From JAUNQW01 sp043424615 (lineage in GTDB: Bacteria > Bacillota > Bacilli > Lactobacillales > Carnobacteriaceae_A), in the NCBI GenBank assembly GCA_043424615.1, contig JBHWOX010000045.1, positions 1-13,039 on the forward strand: a DNA stretch of 13,039 nucleotides, given 5' to 3'. Below the pieces are notes generated by a model. That model was not told where the DNA came from. It made no database searches and saw nothing but the letters and a program-made list of their open reading frames with translations. Made by a program: the position numbers and the translations under genes. Below, in pieces: positions 1-7,208 of the stretch (positions are counted from its first letter, which is position 1; each line of letters starts with the position of its first letter).

Positions 1-12
1 GCGTCCTTCTTT

Positions 13-43
13 TATAATAAAATTAACTTAAAAAGAAGAGGGG
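13..43 (+). promoter_or_regulatory. Possible -10 box and ribosome binding site of the MetE-like gene
   Basis: A perfect TATAAT lies at 13-18 and a purine-rich GAGGGG at 38-43, 8 bases before the ATG at 52. The -35 region would fall outside the window, so the promoter call rests on one box only. The T-rich stretch at 7-13 could instead be the tail of a terminator or riboswitch that begins upstream. An 8-base complementarity (6-13 with 31-38) abuts the ribosome site, but it is AU-rich and probably weak. Confidence 0.4.
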
Positions 44-51
44 AAACACAC

Positions 52-1221
52 ATGACACAATTTTCAAAACGTTTTTTAACAGTAGGCTCACTATTACGTC
101 CAGCAGAACTTTTAGAGTATAAAGATATTATCGAACACCGCGATGATATTGACTATCCATTCTATGATGACTTAGAAGGCTATAAGGCTTGTGAAGATAA
201 GTGGGTAGAGTACATCGTCAATAAGCAGGTCGAACATGGCTTAAGTGAAATATCAGACGGTGAATTTGCTCGTTCTTTATGGCATTTGGACTTTGCTTGG
301 GGAATCAATGGGATTCGTCGTTTCATTGCTGACCATGGCTATTTCTTCTTTGGAGATGAAAATCAGCAAAGCAACTCCTTCGAAACTCGACAAGATATTG
401 GTCTAGCCATTGAAGGCAAGCTGTCTGGTCACAATCATCCTTTTGTCTATCACTGGCAACGTGTGAAAGAACTTGCTCCTGAAGGGGTAGAAGTGAAACA
501 AACCATTCCAGCACCAAGTCAAATTCATCAAGATTTGACCCAAACCAGTGGTAACCATATCGCTGAATCCGATGTTTATGCTAGCGAAGAGGAATTCTTA
601 GTGGACTTTATTCAGGCCTATAAAGATTTCTTGAAAGAGTATGCTGAAGCAGGAGCGACTATTATTCAAATTGATGACTGTGTTTGGGCAAACTTTGCTG
701 ATGAAGAAGCTTTCAAAAAACGTCATCCGGAACGTGACCCGCAAGAGCTGGCTCAATTATATGTGGAATTAAATAATGAAGTGGCTGACTATGCTCATGA
801 ATTGGGCTTAAAAGTCTGGGCACATAACTGCCGAGGAAATTATGCATCGCGAGGTGCGATGAAAGGAAGCTATGAAGCGGTCGCCAATTTCTTCTTAAAG
901 CAACAACGCTATGACCGTTTCTTCTTAGAATGGGACGATGAACGAGCAGGATCCTTAGAAGCCCTAGAAGTTTTTAAAGACCGACCAGAAGTTGAAGTGG
1001 TTCTCGGGGCCTTATCTTCTAAAACAAGTGAGTTAGACGATGCTGAGCGTGCTTTACAAATGTTAGAAGAGGCCAGCCAGTATATCCCTAAAGACAAACT
1101 TTACCTTTCTCACCAATGTGGTTTTGCTTCATGTGATTGTGGGAATAACTTAGGGGATGAAGAACAATGGAAAAAAATTGACCAGGGGCATGAAATCGCT
1201 TATCAATTCTTTGGTGAATAA
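52..1221 (+). CDS. MetE-like cobalamin-independent methionine synthase family protein (YxjG/YxjH type)
   Basis: At 389 residues this matches the short, single-barrel relatives of MetE (B. subtilis YxjG/YxjH, about 377 residues), which contain only the catalytic C-terminal domain. The zinc and homocysteine site can be read directly: His258 and Cys260 in AHNCRGN, Glu293 in FFLEWDDE, and Cys356 in SHQCGFASC, which aligns with the DCGL cysteine of MetE. Conserved SDGEFAR (about 68-74) and IQIDDCVW complete the barrel. Such proteins are thought to transfer a methyl group to homocysteine or a related thiol, but the methyl donor of this short family is poorly defined and the true substrate is unproven. 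The gene stands alone, with a terminator behind it. Three cysteines close together (356, 361, 363) at the metal end are notable. The family is clear; the exact reaction is not. Confidence 0.85.
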   Translation: MTQFSKRFLTVGSLLRPAELLEYKDIIEHRDDIDYPFYDDLEGYKACEDKWVEYIVNKQVEHGLSEISDGEFARSLWHLDFAWGINGIRRFIADHGYFFFGDENQQSNSFETRQDIGLAIEGKLSGHNHPFVYHWQRVKELAPEGVEVKQTIPAPSQIHQDLTQTSGNHIAESDVYASEEEFLVDFIQAYKDFLKEYAEAGATIIQIDDCVWANFADEEAFKKRHPERDPQELAQLYVELNNEVADYAHELGLKVWAHNCRGNYASRGAMKGSYEAVANFFLKQQRYDRFFLEWDDERAGSLEALEVFKDRPEVEVVLGALSSKTSELDDAERALQMLEEASQYIPKDKLYLSHQCGFASCDCGNNLGDEEQWKKIDQGHEIAYQFFGE

Positions 1222-1280
1222 TTCAAAAAACCTCAAAACTGATCCACTAGTAGCATGTTAGCCATGAAGTATGATAATTA

Positions 1281-1323
1281 AAAAGCTCTCTGCTGGAAAT
1301 GATTCCCAGCTGAGAGCTTTTTT
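1281..1323. terminator. Bidirectional terminator between the MetE-like gene and the ArsC-like gene
   Basis: The outer stem is AAAGCTCTC/GAGAGCTTT and the inner stem GCTGG/CCAGC, around a short AT-rich loop, followed by six T (1318-1323) on the plus strand. On the minus strand the same hairpin is followed by TTTTTAATT, so it can serve both convergent genes. Confidence 0.85.
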
Positions 1324-1346
1324 GTCTTCTTTTTCAACTTAAAGGA

Positions 1347-1706
1347 CTATTTTGTCCATCTTTCTTCTAAATCATTAAATTTTGCCCCTACACTCACTCG
1401 TTCCCCATCGCTAATGAAGGGGCGCTTAACTAGCATGCCATTTTTAGAGAGCAGTTGAATCATTTCCTCAGTGTCCATGTCATCCAAACGATTTTTTAAG
1501 TCCATATCTCTATAAAGTTGACCGGAAGTATTCATTATTTTTCGCGGCTGGTCTCCATATGCCTTGAGAGCCTTTTGCAGTTCTTCAGTCTCAGGTACTT
1601 GCGACTTAATGTCCAAGTATGAGTCAATGTGAATGTCTTGGTCTTCAAACCATTTCACAGCTTTTTGGCAGGTGGAACACTGCTTTAGTCCATAAAATTT
1701 AATCAT
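1347..1706 (-). CDS. ArsC/Spx-family thioredoxin-fold protein (YusI/YffB-like)
   Basis: A 119-residue protein of the arsenate reductase/Spx superfamily. It opens with a beta strand and a CSTC redox motif (Cys10, Cys13), then has NTSG (59-62) followed by YRDMDLK, and the family's VKRP motif with Arg95, then a C-terminal GAKFNDLEERW. Length and the GLKQCSTCQKA start fit the YusI/YffB group better than true Spx, which is about 131 residues and begins with a different strand. No real evidence links this subgroup to arsenate; a thiol-redox or reductase role is inferred. It starts inside the end of coaBC, sharing the 8 bases ATGATTAA (1699-1706). A GGAGG site in coaBC lies just upstream, so the two are probably translationally coupled. 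A redox helper for coenzyme A or thiol metabolism is only a guess from position. Confidence 0.8.
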   Translation of the reverse strand: MIKFYGLKQCSTCQKAVKWFEDQDIHIDSYLDIKSQVPETEELQKALKAYGDQPRKIMNTSGQLYRDMDLKNRLDDMDTEEMIQLLSKNGMLVKRPFISDGERVSVGAKFNDLEERWTK

Positions 1707-2919
1707 TTTTCATTTCCTCCATAAGGCTTGCCATTTTTTCAATAATTTGCTTAGCAATTTGAGTTTTACTCTGCTTGGCTAAGTATTCTGTATCTCCTTT
1801 GGATGTTAAGATGAGCACCGCATTATCACTGCTATTAAAACCAATATCGTTTTGGGAAACATCATTAGCGATGATCATGTCTAAGGATTTTCTTTTCAAT
1901 TTATCCCAAGCATAGTTTTCTATATCTTGAGTTTCAGCAGCAAAGCCCACTAAAATTTGTTTTTCTTTTTTTTCAGCCATCCGTTGAAGGATATCTGGAT
2001 TTTTAATCATTTCGATAGTGAGGCCTTCTTGGTTGTCAGTTTTTTTAATTTTTTGATCGTAAGCACGGAGAGGGCGGTAATCCGAAACAGCTGCGGACAT
2101 GATTAAAGCATCCGCCTGGTCAAAATGACTTTCCACAGCCTGCAACATATCCTGAGCAGATTCTACTTGGATGCGTTGAATGGGAGAGGGGCTGGCTAAA
2201 GAGCTAGCAGTAATTAAAATGACCTTGGCCCCTTGCTGGTAGGCTGCCTGAGCCAGGGCATGACCCATGCGGCCAGAGGAATCATTAGTAAGATAACGAA
2301 CAGGGTCAATCCGCTCGCGTGTCCCTCCAGCGGTCACGATGATGGTCTTTCCTCTTAAACTTAAGCTCTGACATTGCTGAATCATCCAATCTTCTAATTC
2401 TTCAATGATCTCTTCTTGATCAGGCAAGCGGCCTTGACCTTCATAGCCTTCAGCTAAAAAGCCGTGGGCAGCTGGCATGACATGGTGGCCGTCATCTTTT
2501 AATTGTTGAATATTTCTCTGTGTGGCAGGATGATCGTACATCTTATCATTCATAGCGGGAACGATAAAAAGAGCTTTAGGAGAAGCCAGGCAAACGGTCG
2601 AAACAAAATTATCAGCCAATCCCCAAGCTAATTTAGCCAAGCTATTAGCTGTGGCGGGGGCTAAAATAATCTGGTCTGCCCATTGTGCCCATTCGATGTG
2701 GTGGACAGCCGTATGATTGCCAAGATCAAAGTCATCTACAACGACAGGCTGTTTGGTCAGTGTTTCGAAAGTTAAAGGGCTGATAAATTCACAAGCATGG
2801 GGCGTCATCGCTACTCGTAGCTGCGCTCCTTTTTTAATGAGCGAGCGGGCCAATGCAGCCATTTTATATGAAGCGATTCCGCCACTGATTAAGAGCAGGA
2901 GCTTTTTATTATCTAACAT
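1699..2919 (-). CDS. coaBC: Bifunctional phosphopantothenoylcysteine decarboxylase / phosphopantothenate-cysteine ligase
   Basis: This fused enzyme carries out two steps of coenzyme A synthesis: ligation of cysteine to 4'-phosphopantothenate, then FMN-dependent decarboxylation to 4'-phosphopantetheine. The N-terminal CoaC half shows SGGIASYK, the catalytic His74 in HIEWAQWAD, PATANS (88-93) and PAMNDKMY (121-128). The CoaB half begins near residue 190 with GKTIIVTAGGTRE, then DPVRYLTNDSSGRMG, SAAVSDYRP and the catalytic KIKK (290-293). I chose the ATG at 2919, which lies 7 bases from AAGGA; an in-frame TTG at 2925 is too close to that site. The product is 406 residues, normal for the fusion. 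An oddity is the clamp loop, where the usual LACG reads LAEG, putting Glu157 in place of the expected catalytic Cys (see findings). It heads a two-gene unit with the ArsC-like gene. Confidence 0.95.
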   Translation of the reverse strand: MLDNKKLLLLISGGIASYKMAALARSLIKKGAQLRVAMTPHACEFISPLTFETLTKQPVVVDDFDLGNHTAVHHIEWAQWADQIILAPATANSLAKLAWGLADNFVSTVCLASPKALFIVPAMNDKMYDHPATQRNIQQLKDDGHHVMPAAHGFLAEGYEGQGRLPDQEEIIEELEDWMIQQCQSLSLRGKTIIVTAGGTRERIDPVRYLTNDSSGRMGHALAQAAYQQGAKVILITASSLASPSPIQRIQVESAQDMLQAVESHFDQADALIMSAAVSDYRPLRAYDQKIKKTDNQEGLTIEMIKNPDILQRMAEKKEKQILVGFAAETQDIENYAWDKLKRKSLDMIIANDVSQNDIGFNSSDNAVLILTSKGDTEYLAKQSKTQIAKQIIEKMASLMEEMKND

Positions 2920-2926
2920 ATCCAAT

Positions 2927-2931
2927 TCCTT
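2927..2931 (-). promoter_or_regulatory. Ribosome binding site that decides the coaBC start
   Basis: AAGGA on the minus strand lies 7 bases before the ATG at 2919 but only one base before the in-frame TTG at 2925. This favours the ATG. Confidence 0.7.
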
Positions 2932-2949
2932 CCCGTTTAATTTATTCTT

Positions 2950-2958
2950 ATTCTAGCA
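2950..2958 (-). promoter_or_regulatory. Possible extended -10 promoter of coaBC
   Basis: The minus strand reads TGCTAGAAT, an extended -10 (TG-n-TAGAAT) about 30 bases before the coaBC ATG. No good -35 box stands 16-18 bases upstream, so the call is tentative. Confidence 0.35.
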
Positions 2959-3028
2959 TAATAGCTCTTAGAGATAATATGATTGATAACTATCTATTTA
3001 TTGCAAAATAACATGAAAAATTCTACAA

Positions 3029-3060
3029 TGATATACTGATAGTCGCATAAAAGAAGGAGG
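3029..3060 (+). promoter_or_regulatory. Extended -10 promoter and ribosome binding site of the ABC exporter operon
   Basis: TGATATACT at 3029-3037 is an extended -10, identical to the one ahead of the nitroreductase gene. The -35 region (TAACAT at the right distance) is poor, as is common with extended -10 promoters. A strong AAGGAGG at 3054-3060 stands 5 bases before the ATG at 3066. Confidence 0.55.
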
Positions 3061-3065
3061 AAACT

Positions 3066-4826
3066 ATGGCAATCTTTAAGAAATTAGCCTGGTTCTTTAA
3101 ATGGCGGTGGAAATCTTATGCCATTGTCGTAGGGCTACTTATTATATGCTCGTTACTGTCTGCTAGCCTGCCTTTAATCGTCGGAAATTTCGTAGACCTC
3201 GTTGCTAATCAGCAACTCACATGGACTCATGTGTGGACACATGCTGGGACGGTTTTAATCATTGGAATCGTGATGTATATCTTTCGCTATATTTGGCGGT
3301 CTAATTTATTTACTAATTCAACTCTTCTAGAGTCAACTTTAAGAATGCGACTTTACAGACATTTCATGAAAATGGATGCCGAATTTTTTGATAAATATCG
3401 TACAGGTGATTTGATGGCTCATGCCACCAATGATTTAAACTCGTTAAAATATGTAGCGGGTGGGGGAATTATCACTTTTACGGATTCCATCTCAGTTACC
3501 GTGGTTACTTTATTTTCCATGTTTGTTTTTATTGATTGGCGGCTGACCTTAATTACGATTGTTCCCTTTATCGTCTTGCCATTAGGGACTCGTGTGTTGA
3601 GCCGCATGATTAACCGCTATTACCGGGGAGCTCTCGAAGCCTTTTCTAATATGAACGACCATGTTCAAGAATCGGTAGCAGGTGCTCAGGTCATTAAATC
3701 TTTTGGTGAGGAGGAAGCGACTTACCGTCAATTTACCGAAAAAACAAATGAGGTCGTTTCAAAAAACGAAAAAGCTTATCGGGTAGATGCCGGCTTTACC
3801 CCCATGATCCAAATTATTACGGCCTTGACCTATGGTTTAACCCTAATCGTCGGCACTTATTTTGTTCAAAACGATCAAATCACGATTGGGGACCTCATTG
3901 CTTATTTTAATTATTTAGGCATGATGGTCTATCCCCTGATTGCTGTTGGCCGCTTAGCCAATACGCTTGAAAAAGGAAATGTCAGCTATGATCGAATCAC
4001 TGAGGTCTTAGCGGAAGAAGCCCAAATCACTAATCCAGAAAATGCTTATACTCAGATTGAGGGCGAGGACTTGCAAGTCGATATTCAATCTTTTACTTAT
4101 CCTCAAGCGGAGTCAGCCAGTTTGGAAAATGTTCATTTTGACCTTCAACAGGGAGAAAGCTTGGGACTGGTCGGGCCAACAGGCTCTGGAAAATCAACCC
4201 TATTAGATTTACTGATCCGCCACTATGATGTCCAACAAGGGTCAATTAAAATAGATGGACATCCGATTGAAGATTATGACCTATGGACCTTAAACAATCG
4301 GGTATCTTATGTGACCCAGCAAAACCTATTATTTTCTACGAGTATTCGTAACAACATTCGTTTTGGTCGTCCGGATATGAGCCAGGAAGAAGTGGAGTAC
4401 TATGCTAAACTGGCCCATATTCATGATGATATTTTAGACTTCCCTGACGGTTACGACACAGAAGTTGGAGAGAGAGGAGTATCCTTGTCAGGAGGCCAAA
4501 AACAGCGGATCTCTATTGCGCGTTCTTTAGCCATGGAACCGGCTATTCTGTTGTTTGATGATGCTCTTTCTGCCGTGGATGCCAAGACAGAAAAAATTAT
4601 CTTAAGAAATCTTAGACAGCATCGCCGCGACAGAATGAATGTCATTGCGGCTCACCGCATCTCAACCGTCATGCAAGCGGATGAGATCTTGGTACTTAAA
4701 AATGGTCGTGTCACTGAACGTGGCGATCATGATCACTTGCTGGTTCAAGAGGGTTGGTACGAAAAAATGTTTACTCAGCAGCAATTAGAAAGCAAGCTTT
4801 CGGGAGAGGGTGAGGATGATGAATAA
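3066..4826 (+). CDS. Heterodimeric ABC exporter subunit with degenerate ATP site (LmrC/YheI type)
   Basis: A 586-residue half-transporter with a six-helix membrane domain followed by an ATPase domain. Hydrophobic segments lie near residues 17-40, 57-77, 133-156, 159-178, 247-268 and 275-297. The ATPase shows Walker A GPTGSGKST (370-378), a canonical signature LSGGQ (474-478), Walker B ending LLFDD and H-loop His530. The residue after Walker B Asp498 is Asp499 instead of the catalytic Glu, the mark of the LmrC/YheI/PatA side of heterodimeric multidrug exporters. Its partner, encoded immediately downstream and overlapping by 8 bases, supplies the canonical Glu. The pair presumably sits in the cytoplasmic membrane and exports hydrophobic drugs or related compounds; the substrate cannot be read from sequence. 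The operon has its own promoter, and no regulator gene lies next to it. Confidence 0.92.
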   Translation: MAIFKKLAWFFKWRWKSYAIVVGLLIICSLLSASLPLIVGNFVDLVANQQLTWTHVWTHAGTVLIIGIVMYIFRYIWRSNLFTNSTLLESTLRMRLYRHFMKMDAEFFDKYRTGDLMAHATNDLNSLKYVAGGGIITFTDSISVTVVTLFSMFVFIDWRLTLITIVPFIVLPLGTRVLSRMINRYYRGALEAFSNMNDHVQESVAGAQVIKSFGEEEATYRQFTEKTNEVVSKNEKAYRVDAGFTPMIQIITALTYGLTLIVGTYFVQNDQITIGDLIAYFNYLGMMVYPLIAVGRLANTLEKGNVSYDRITEVLAEEAQITNPENAYTQIEGEDLQVDIQSFTYPQAESASLENVHFDLQQGESLGLVGPTGSGKSTLLDLLIRHYDVQQGSIKIDGHPIEDYDLWTLNNRVSYVTQQNLLFSTSIRNNIRFGRPDMSQEEVEYYAKLAHIHDDILDFPDGYDTEVGERGVSLSGGQKQRISIARSLAMEPAILLFDDALSAVDAKTEKIILRNLRQHRRDRMNVIAAHRISTVMQADEILVLKNGRVTERGDHDHLLVQEGWYEKMFTQQQLESKLSGEGEDDE

Positions 4827-6606
4827 AAAATCAAGACCTTCCTTCAATTTAAAACAGCAGGGCCGGATTTTAAGGTATCTTTTTTCATTTACCCAAGCTT
4901 ATAAGTGGCCGTTCATTATATCCATTATTTTGATGATATTAGCCGCCATCATTGCCGCCATTTTGCCGTTGATTGTCCAACGTTTTATTGACGATTATAT
5001 CGCCAATGGGACAGCTAGCTTGCGCATCAGTTTACTAGTAGCCGGTCTGTATGTCGGTTTGGAGCTTGTTCGGTCCGTTTTCAGTTATTTTCAAAAGTAT
5101 TTGTTTTCAGTTTCATCTGAAAAATCAGTGGCTGACATGCGCAACACATTATATGATAAATTATGGCAAATGAATTTAAATTATTTCCACACCACTCCCA
5201 ATGGTGAGGTGGTTTCGCGTATTACCAATGATACTGAAACCATCAAAGAATTTTGGAATGTTTTTCTTACTTTCTTTGATGGCTTGACCAATGCAGTCAT
5301 GATTACTTTTGCTATGTTTTCTCTTTCAGCTTCTATTTCTTGGGTTTTTATGGCCTTTGTTCCACTGATTGTTCTCTTGGTCTTCATTTATCAAAAGGTA
5401 TCTACCCAAGTGTACAAACGAATGAGAGAAGCTTTAGCTCATGTTAATGCACGTTTAAGTGAGAGTATTATGGGTATGAAAATCATTGATCATTTCAATC
5501 AGAAAAAGCGGATGTCCAAAGAGTTTGAAGAGATTAATGATGAATATGTGGTCGCTAGAATTAATATGTTCAAGATGAATGCTCTCTTGCTTAATCCGGC
5601 GGTTAACCTTATCCAGCAGATGGTCTTAGCTACAGTCATTATTCTTTTCGGTTCCCTATTACTACAAGGTCATGCTTTAGAATTAGGATTGGTCTATGCC
5701 TTTACTTCCTATGCCCAATCATTTTTTAGTCCCATCGCTCATATGATGGATTCTTTAAGTCAATATCAAAACGCATTAGTTTCCGGTTATCGGGGCATCC
5801 TCTTACTAGAGGATGATCGCTTGGAACCAGTTCAGAATGAGCAAGCTGACCATATGTCTATAGATGGAGATATTCAACTTCAACATCTATCTTTCTCTTA
5901 TGACAGTGTAACCCAGGTCTTAAAAGATATAGAGGTTGAAGCTGAGTCTGGTCAAATGATTGCCTTTGTGGGCCATACGGGTTCTGGGAAAAGTACGATT
6001 ATCAATCTGATGATGCGTTTTTATGAATTTGACCAGGGGGATATTCTATACGATGGAAAAAGCATCCGTGATTTCAATAAAGAAAGCTTAAGATCTCAAA
6101 TAGGATTGGTCCAACAAGAGTCCTTTATGTTCCATGGTGATTTTTATGACAACATTCGCTTGAATGGGGATTATACAGACGAAGAAGTGACCGAAGCGGC
6201 TAAATTCTCTGGTGCTCATGAATTTATCAGTCACTTACCTTCTGGCTATCACAGCATGATTTCAGAGGGAGGATCTTCGCTTTCAGAAGGGCAGAAACAA
6301 TTGGTGTCTATTGCACGTGCAGTTTTGAGACAGCCTTCCATTATGATTTTTGATGAAGCGACTGCCAATATCGATACGCAGACGGAATCTTATATTCAAG
6401 ACTCCCTACAAAAAATCAGAAGGGAAAATACTTTAGTTGTCATCGCTCACCGCTTATCTACCATTAAGCAAGCCGACCGTATTTACGTTCTTCATCATGG
6501 TCGAATTGTGGAAGAGGGCGATCACGATAGTTTGATTGCAAAAGAAGGGACCTACTACGACATGTATCGCCTACAGTCTCTTCAAAATATAACAGCCTTA
6601 GATTAA
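4819..6606 (+). CDS. Heterodimeric ABC exporter subunit with canonical catalytic Glu (LmrD/YheH type)
   Basis: The 595-residue partner of the preceding gene: a six-helix membrane domain (first helix about residues 31-52) and a C-terminal ATPase. Motifs are Walker A GHTGSGKST (385-393), signature LSEGQ (488-492), Walker B IFDEA with Asp512 and catalytic Glu513, and H-loop His544. The non-canonical signature (Glu where Gly is usual) would face the partner's Walker A/B with Asp499, forming one degenerate site, while this subunit's Walker motifs and the partner's LSGGQ form the hydrolytic site. The start is uncertain among GTG 4810, ATG 4816 and ATG 4819. I prefer 4819 because GAGGG (4806-4810) is then 8 bases away; this gives the overlap ATGAATAA with the upstream stop. 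The family call is firm; the substrate is unknown. Confidence 0.92.
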   Translation: MNKKSRPSFNLKQQGRILRYLFSFTQAYKWPFIISIILMILAAIIAAILPLIVQRFIDDYIANGTASLRISLLVAGLYVGLELVRSVFSYFQKYLFSVSSEKSVADMRNTLYDKLWQMNLNYFHTTPNGEVVSRITNDTETIKEFWNVFLTFFDGLTNAVMITFAMFSLSASISWVFMAFVPLIVLLVFIYQKVSTQVYKRMREALAHVNARLSESIMGMKIIDHFNQKKRMSKEFEEINDEYVVARINMFKMNALLLNPAVNLIQQMVLATVIILFGSLLLQGHALELGLVYAFTSYAQSFFSPIAHMMDSLSQYQNALVSGYRGILLLEDDRLEPVQNEQADHMSIDGDIQLQHLSFSYDSVTQVLKDIEVEAESGQMIAFVGHTGSGKSTIINLMMRFYEFDQGDILYDGKSIRDFNKESLRSQIGLVQQESFMFHGDFYDNIRLNGDYTDEEVTEAAKFSGAHEFISHLPSGYHSMISEGGSSLSEGQKQLVSIARAVLRQPSIMIFDEATANIDTQTESYIQDSLQKIRRENTLVVIAHRLSTIKQADRIYVLHHGRIVEEGDHDSLIAKEGTYYDMYRLQSLQNITALD

Positions 6607-6618
6607 GTGAGCTAATCG

Positions 6619-6671
6619 GCCTGGCAGGGATTGAGTCATGAAAAGACTTAATGAAAGCCAGGCTTTTATTT
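6619..6671 (+). terminator. Terminator of the ABC exporter operon
   Basis: GCCTGGC (6619-6625) pairs with GCCAGGC (6657-6663), with an inner stem TTGAGTC/GACTTAA containing one G-U pair, followed by TTTTATTTAT. It lies 12 bases after the stop codon. Confidence 0.8.
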
Positions 6672-6752
6672 ATATACTGAAAAATCATCTTGTCCTAGCC
6701 GTGGTAAGCTTAGGAGAGATAAGAACGGATAGAATTAGAAAGGAAGTAAAAA

Positions 6753-7190
6753 ATGAGTGAAGAAATGATTTCATTAGAATATCCTGGTGGTTTAATGACT
6801 AAGATGAAAATTGATGATGGTGAATTTAATATGATTACCGACTATCAAGTGGAAAGAGGAGGAAATTATACCTCCTATAGCCCTTGGAAAGTTTTCTTAT
6901 CGGCCATCCTTTCTTGCCAGGGGGTTAATTTAGCAAAATATTGCCGAGAGCATGATATCGATTACAGCCAGGTGACATTGGAACTTCATCAGATGAAAGA
7001 AGGAATCAAAGATGAAGAATTCCCAGAATATCATTTGAAGATTCAATTGCCTGAGGATTTTCCTGAAGAGCACATTAAGCCCATGATTGATTCTTTTATG
7101 GATTGTCCGGTGGTCAATCATTTGACTGATTTAAAACCTATCTTTAAAACCTATGTGAATGATGAATTCCAGCTCGAAAAAAGACGCTAA
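6753..7190 (+). CDS. OsmC/Ohr-family protein
   Basis: A 145-residue protein with the two cysteines that define the OsmC fold: Cys55 in SAILSCQGVNLAKY, at the start of the long central helix, and Cys118 in MDCPVVNHL. In OsmC and Ohr these form a peroxidatic thiol pair that reduces organic hydroperoxides in the cytoplasm. This sequence belongs to the looser OsmC-like branch (E. coli YhfA-like), for which peroxidase activity is often unproven. The segment SPWKVFLSAILSC replaces the usual Pro-x-x-Leu-x-x-Ala-x-x-x-Cys, which is a good match. The ribosome site AAAGGAAG lies shortly before the ATG. It is followed after 18 bases by a rhodanese, with no terminator between them, so the two are almost surely co-transcribed. 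This suggests a role with protein-bound persulfides or thiols. I could not identify its promoter with confidence. Confidence 0.82.
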   Translation: MSEEMISLEYPGGLMTKMKIDDGEFNMITDYQVERGGNYTSYSPWKVFLSAILSCQGVNLAKYCREHDIDYSQVTLELHQMKEGIKDEEFPEYHLKIQLPEDFPEEHIKPMIDSFMDCPVVNHLTDLKPIFKTYVNDEFQLEKRR

Positions 7191-7208
7191 TCAAAGGAGT
7201 TTTTAGGA

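Noticed and set aside
6..38. A hairpin sequestering the first ribosome site (CTTCTTTT with AAAAGAAG).
   Set aside because: Mostly A-U pairs with a 17-base loop, and it would be partly upstream of the likely transcription start.
2920..2925. TTG start for coaBC two codons upstream.
   Set aside because: It is only one base from the AAGGA site; the ATG at 2919 has normal spacing.
4810..4818. GTG 4810 or ATG 4816 as the start of the second exporter subunit.
   Set aside because: The GTG overlaps the ribosome site and ATG 4816 is close to it. ATG 4816 cannot be fully excluded, but 4819 has better spacing.
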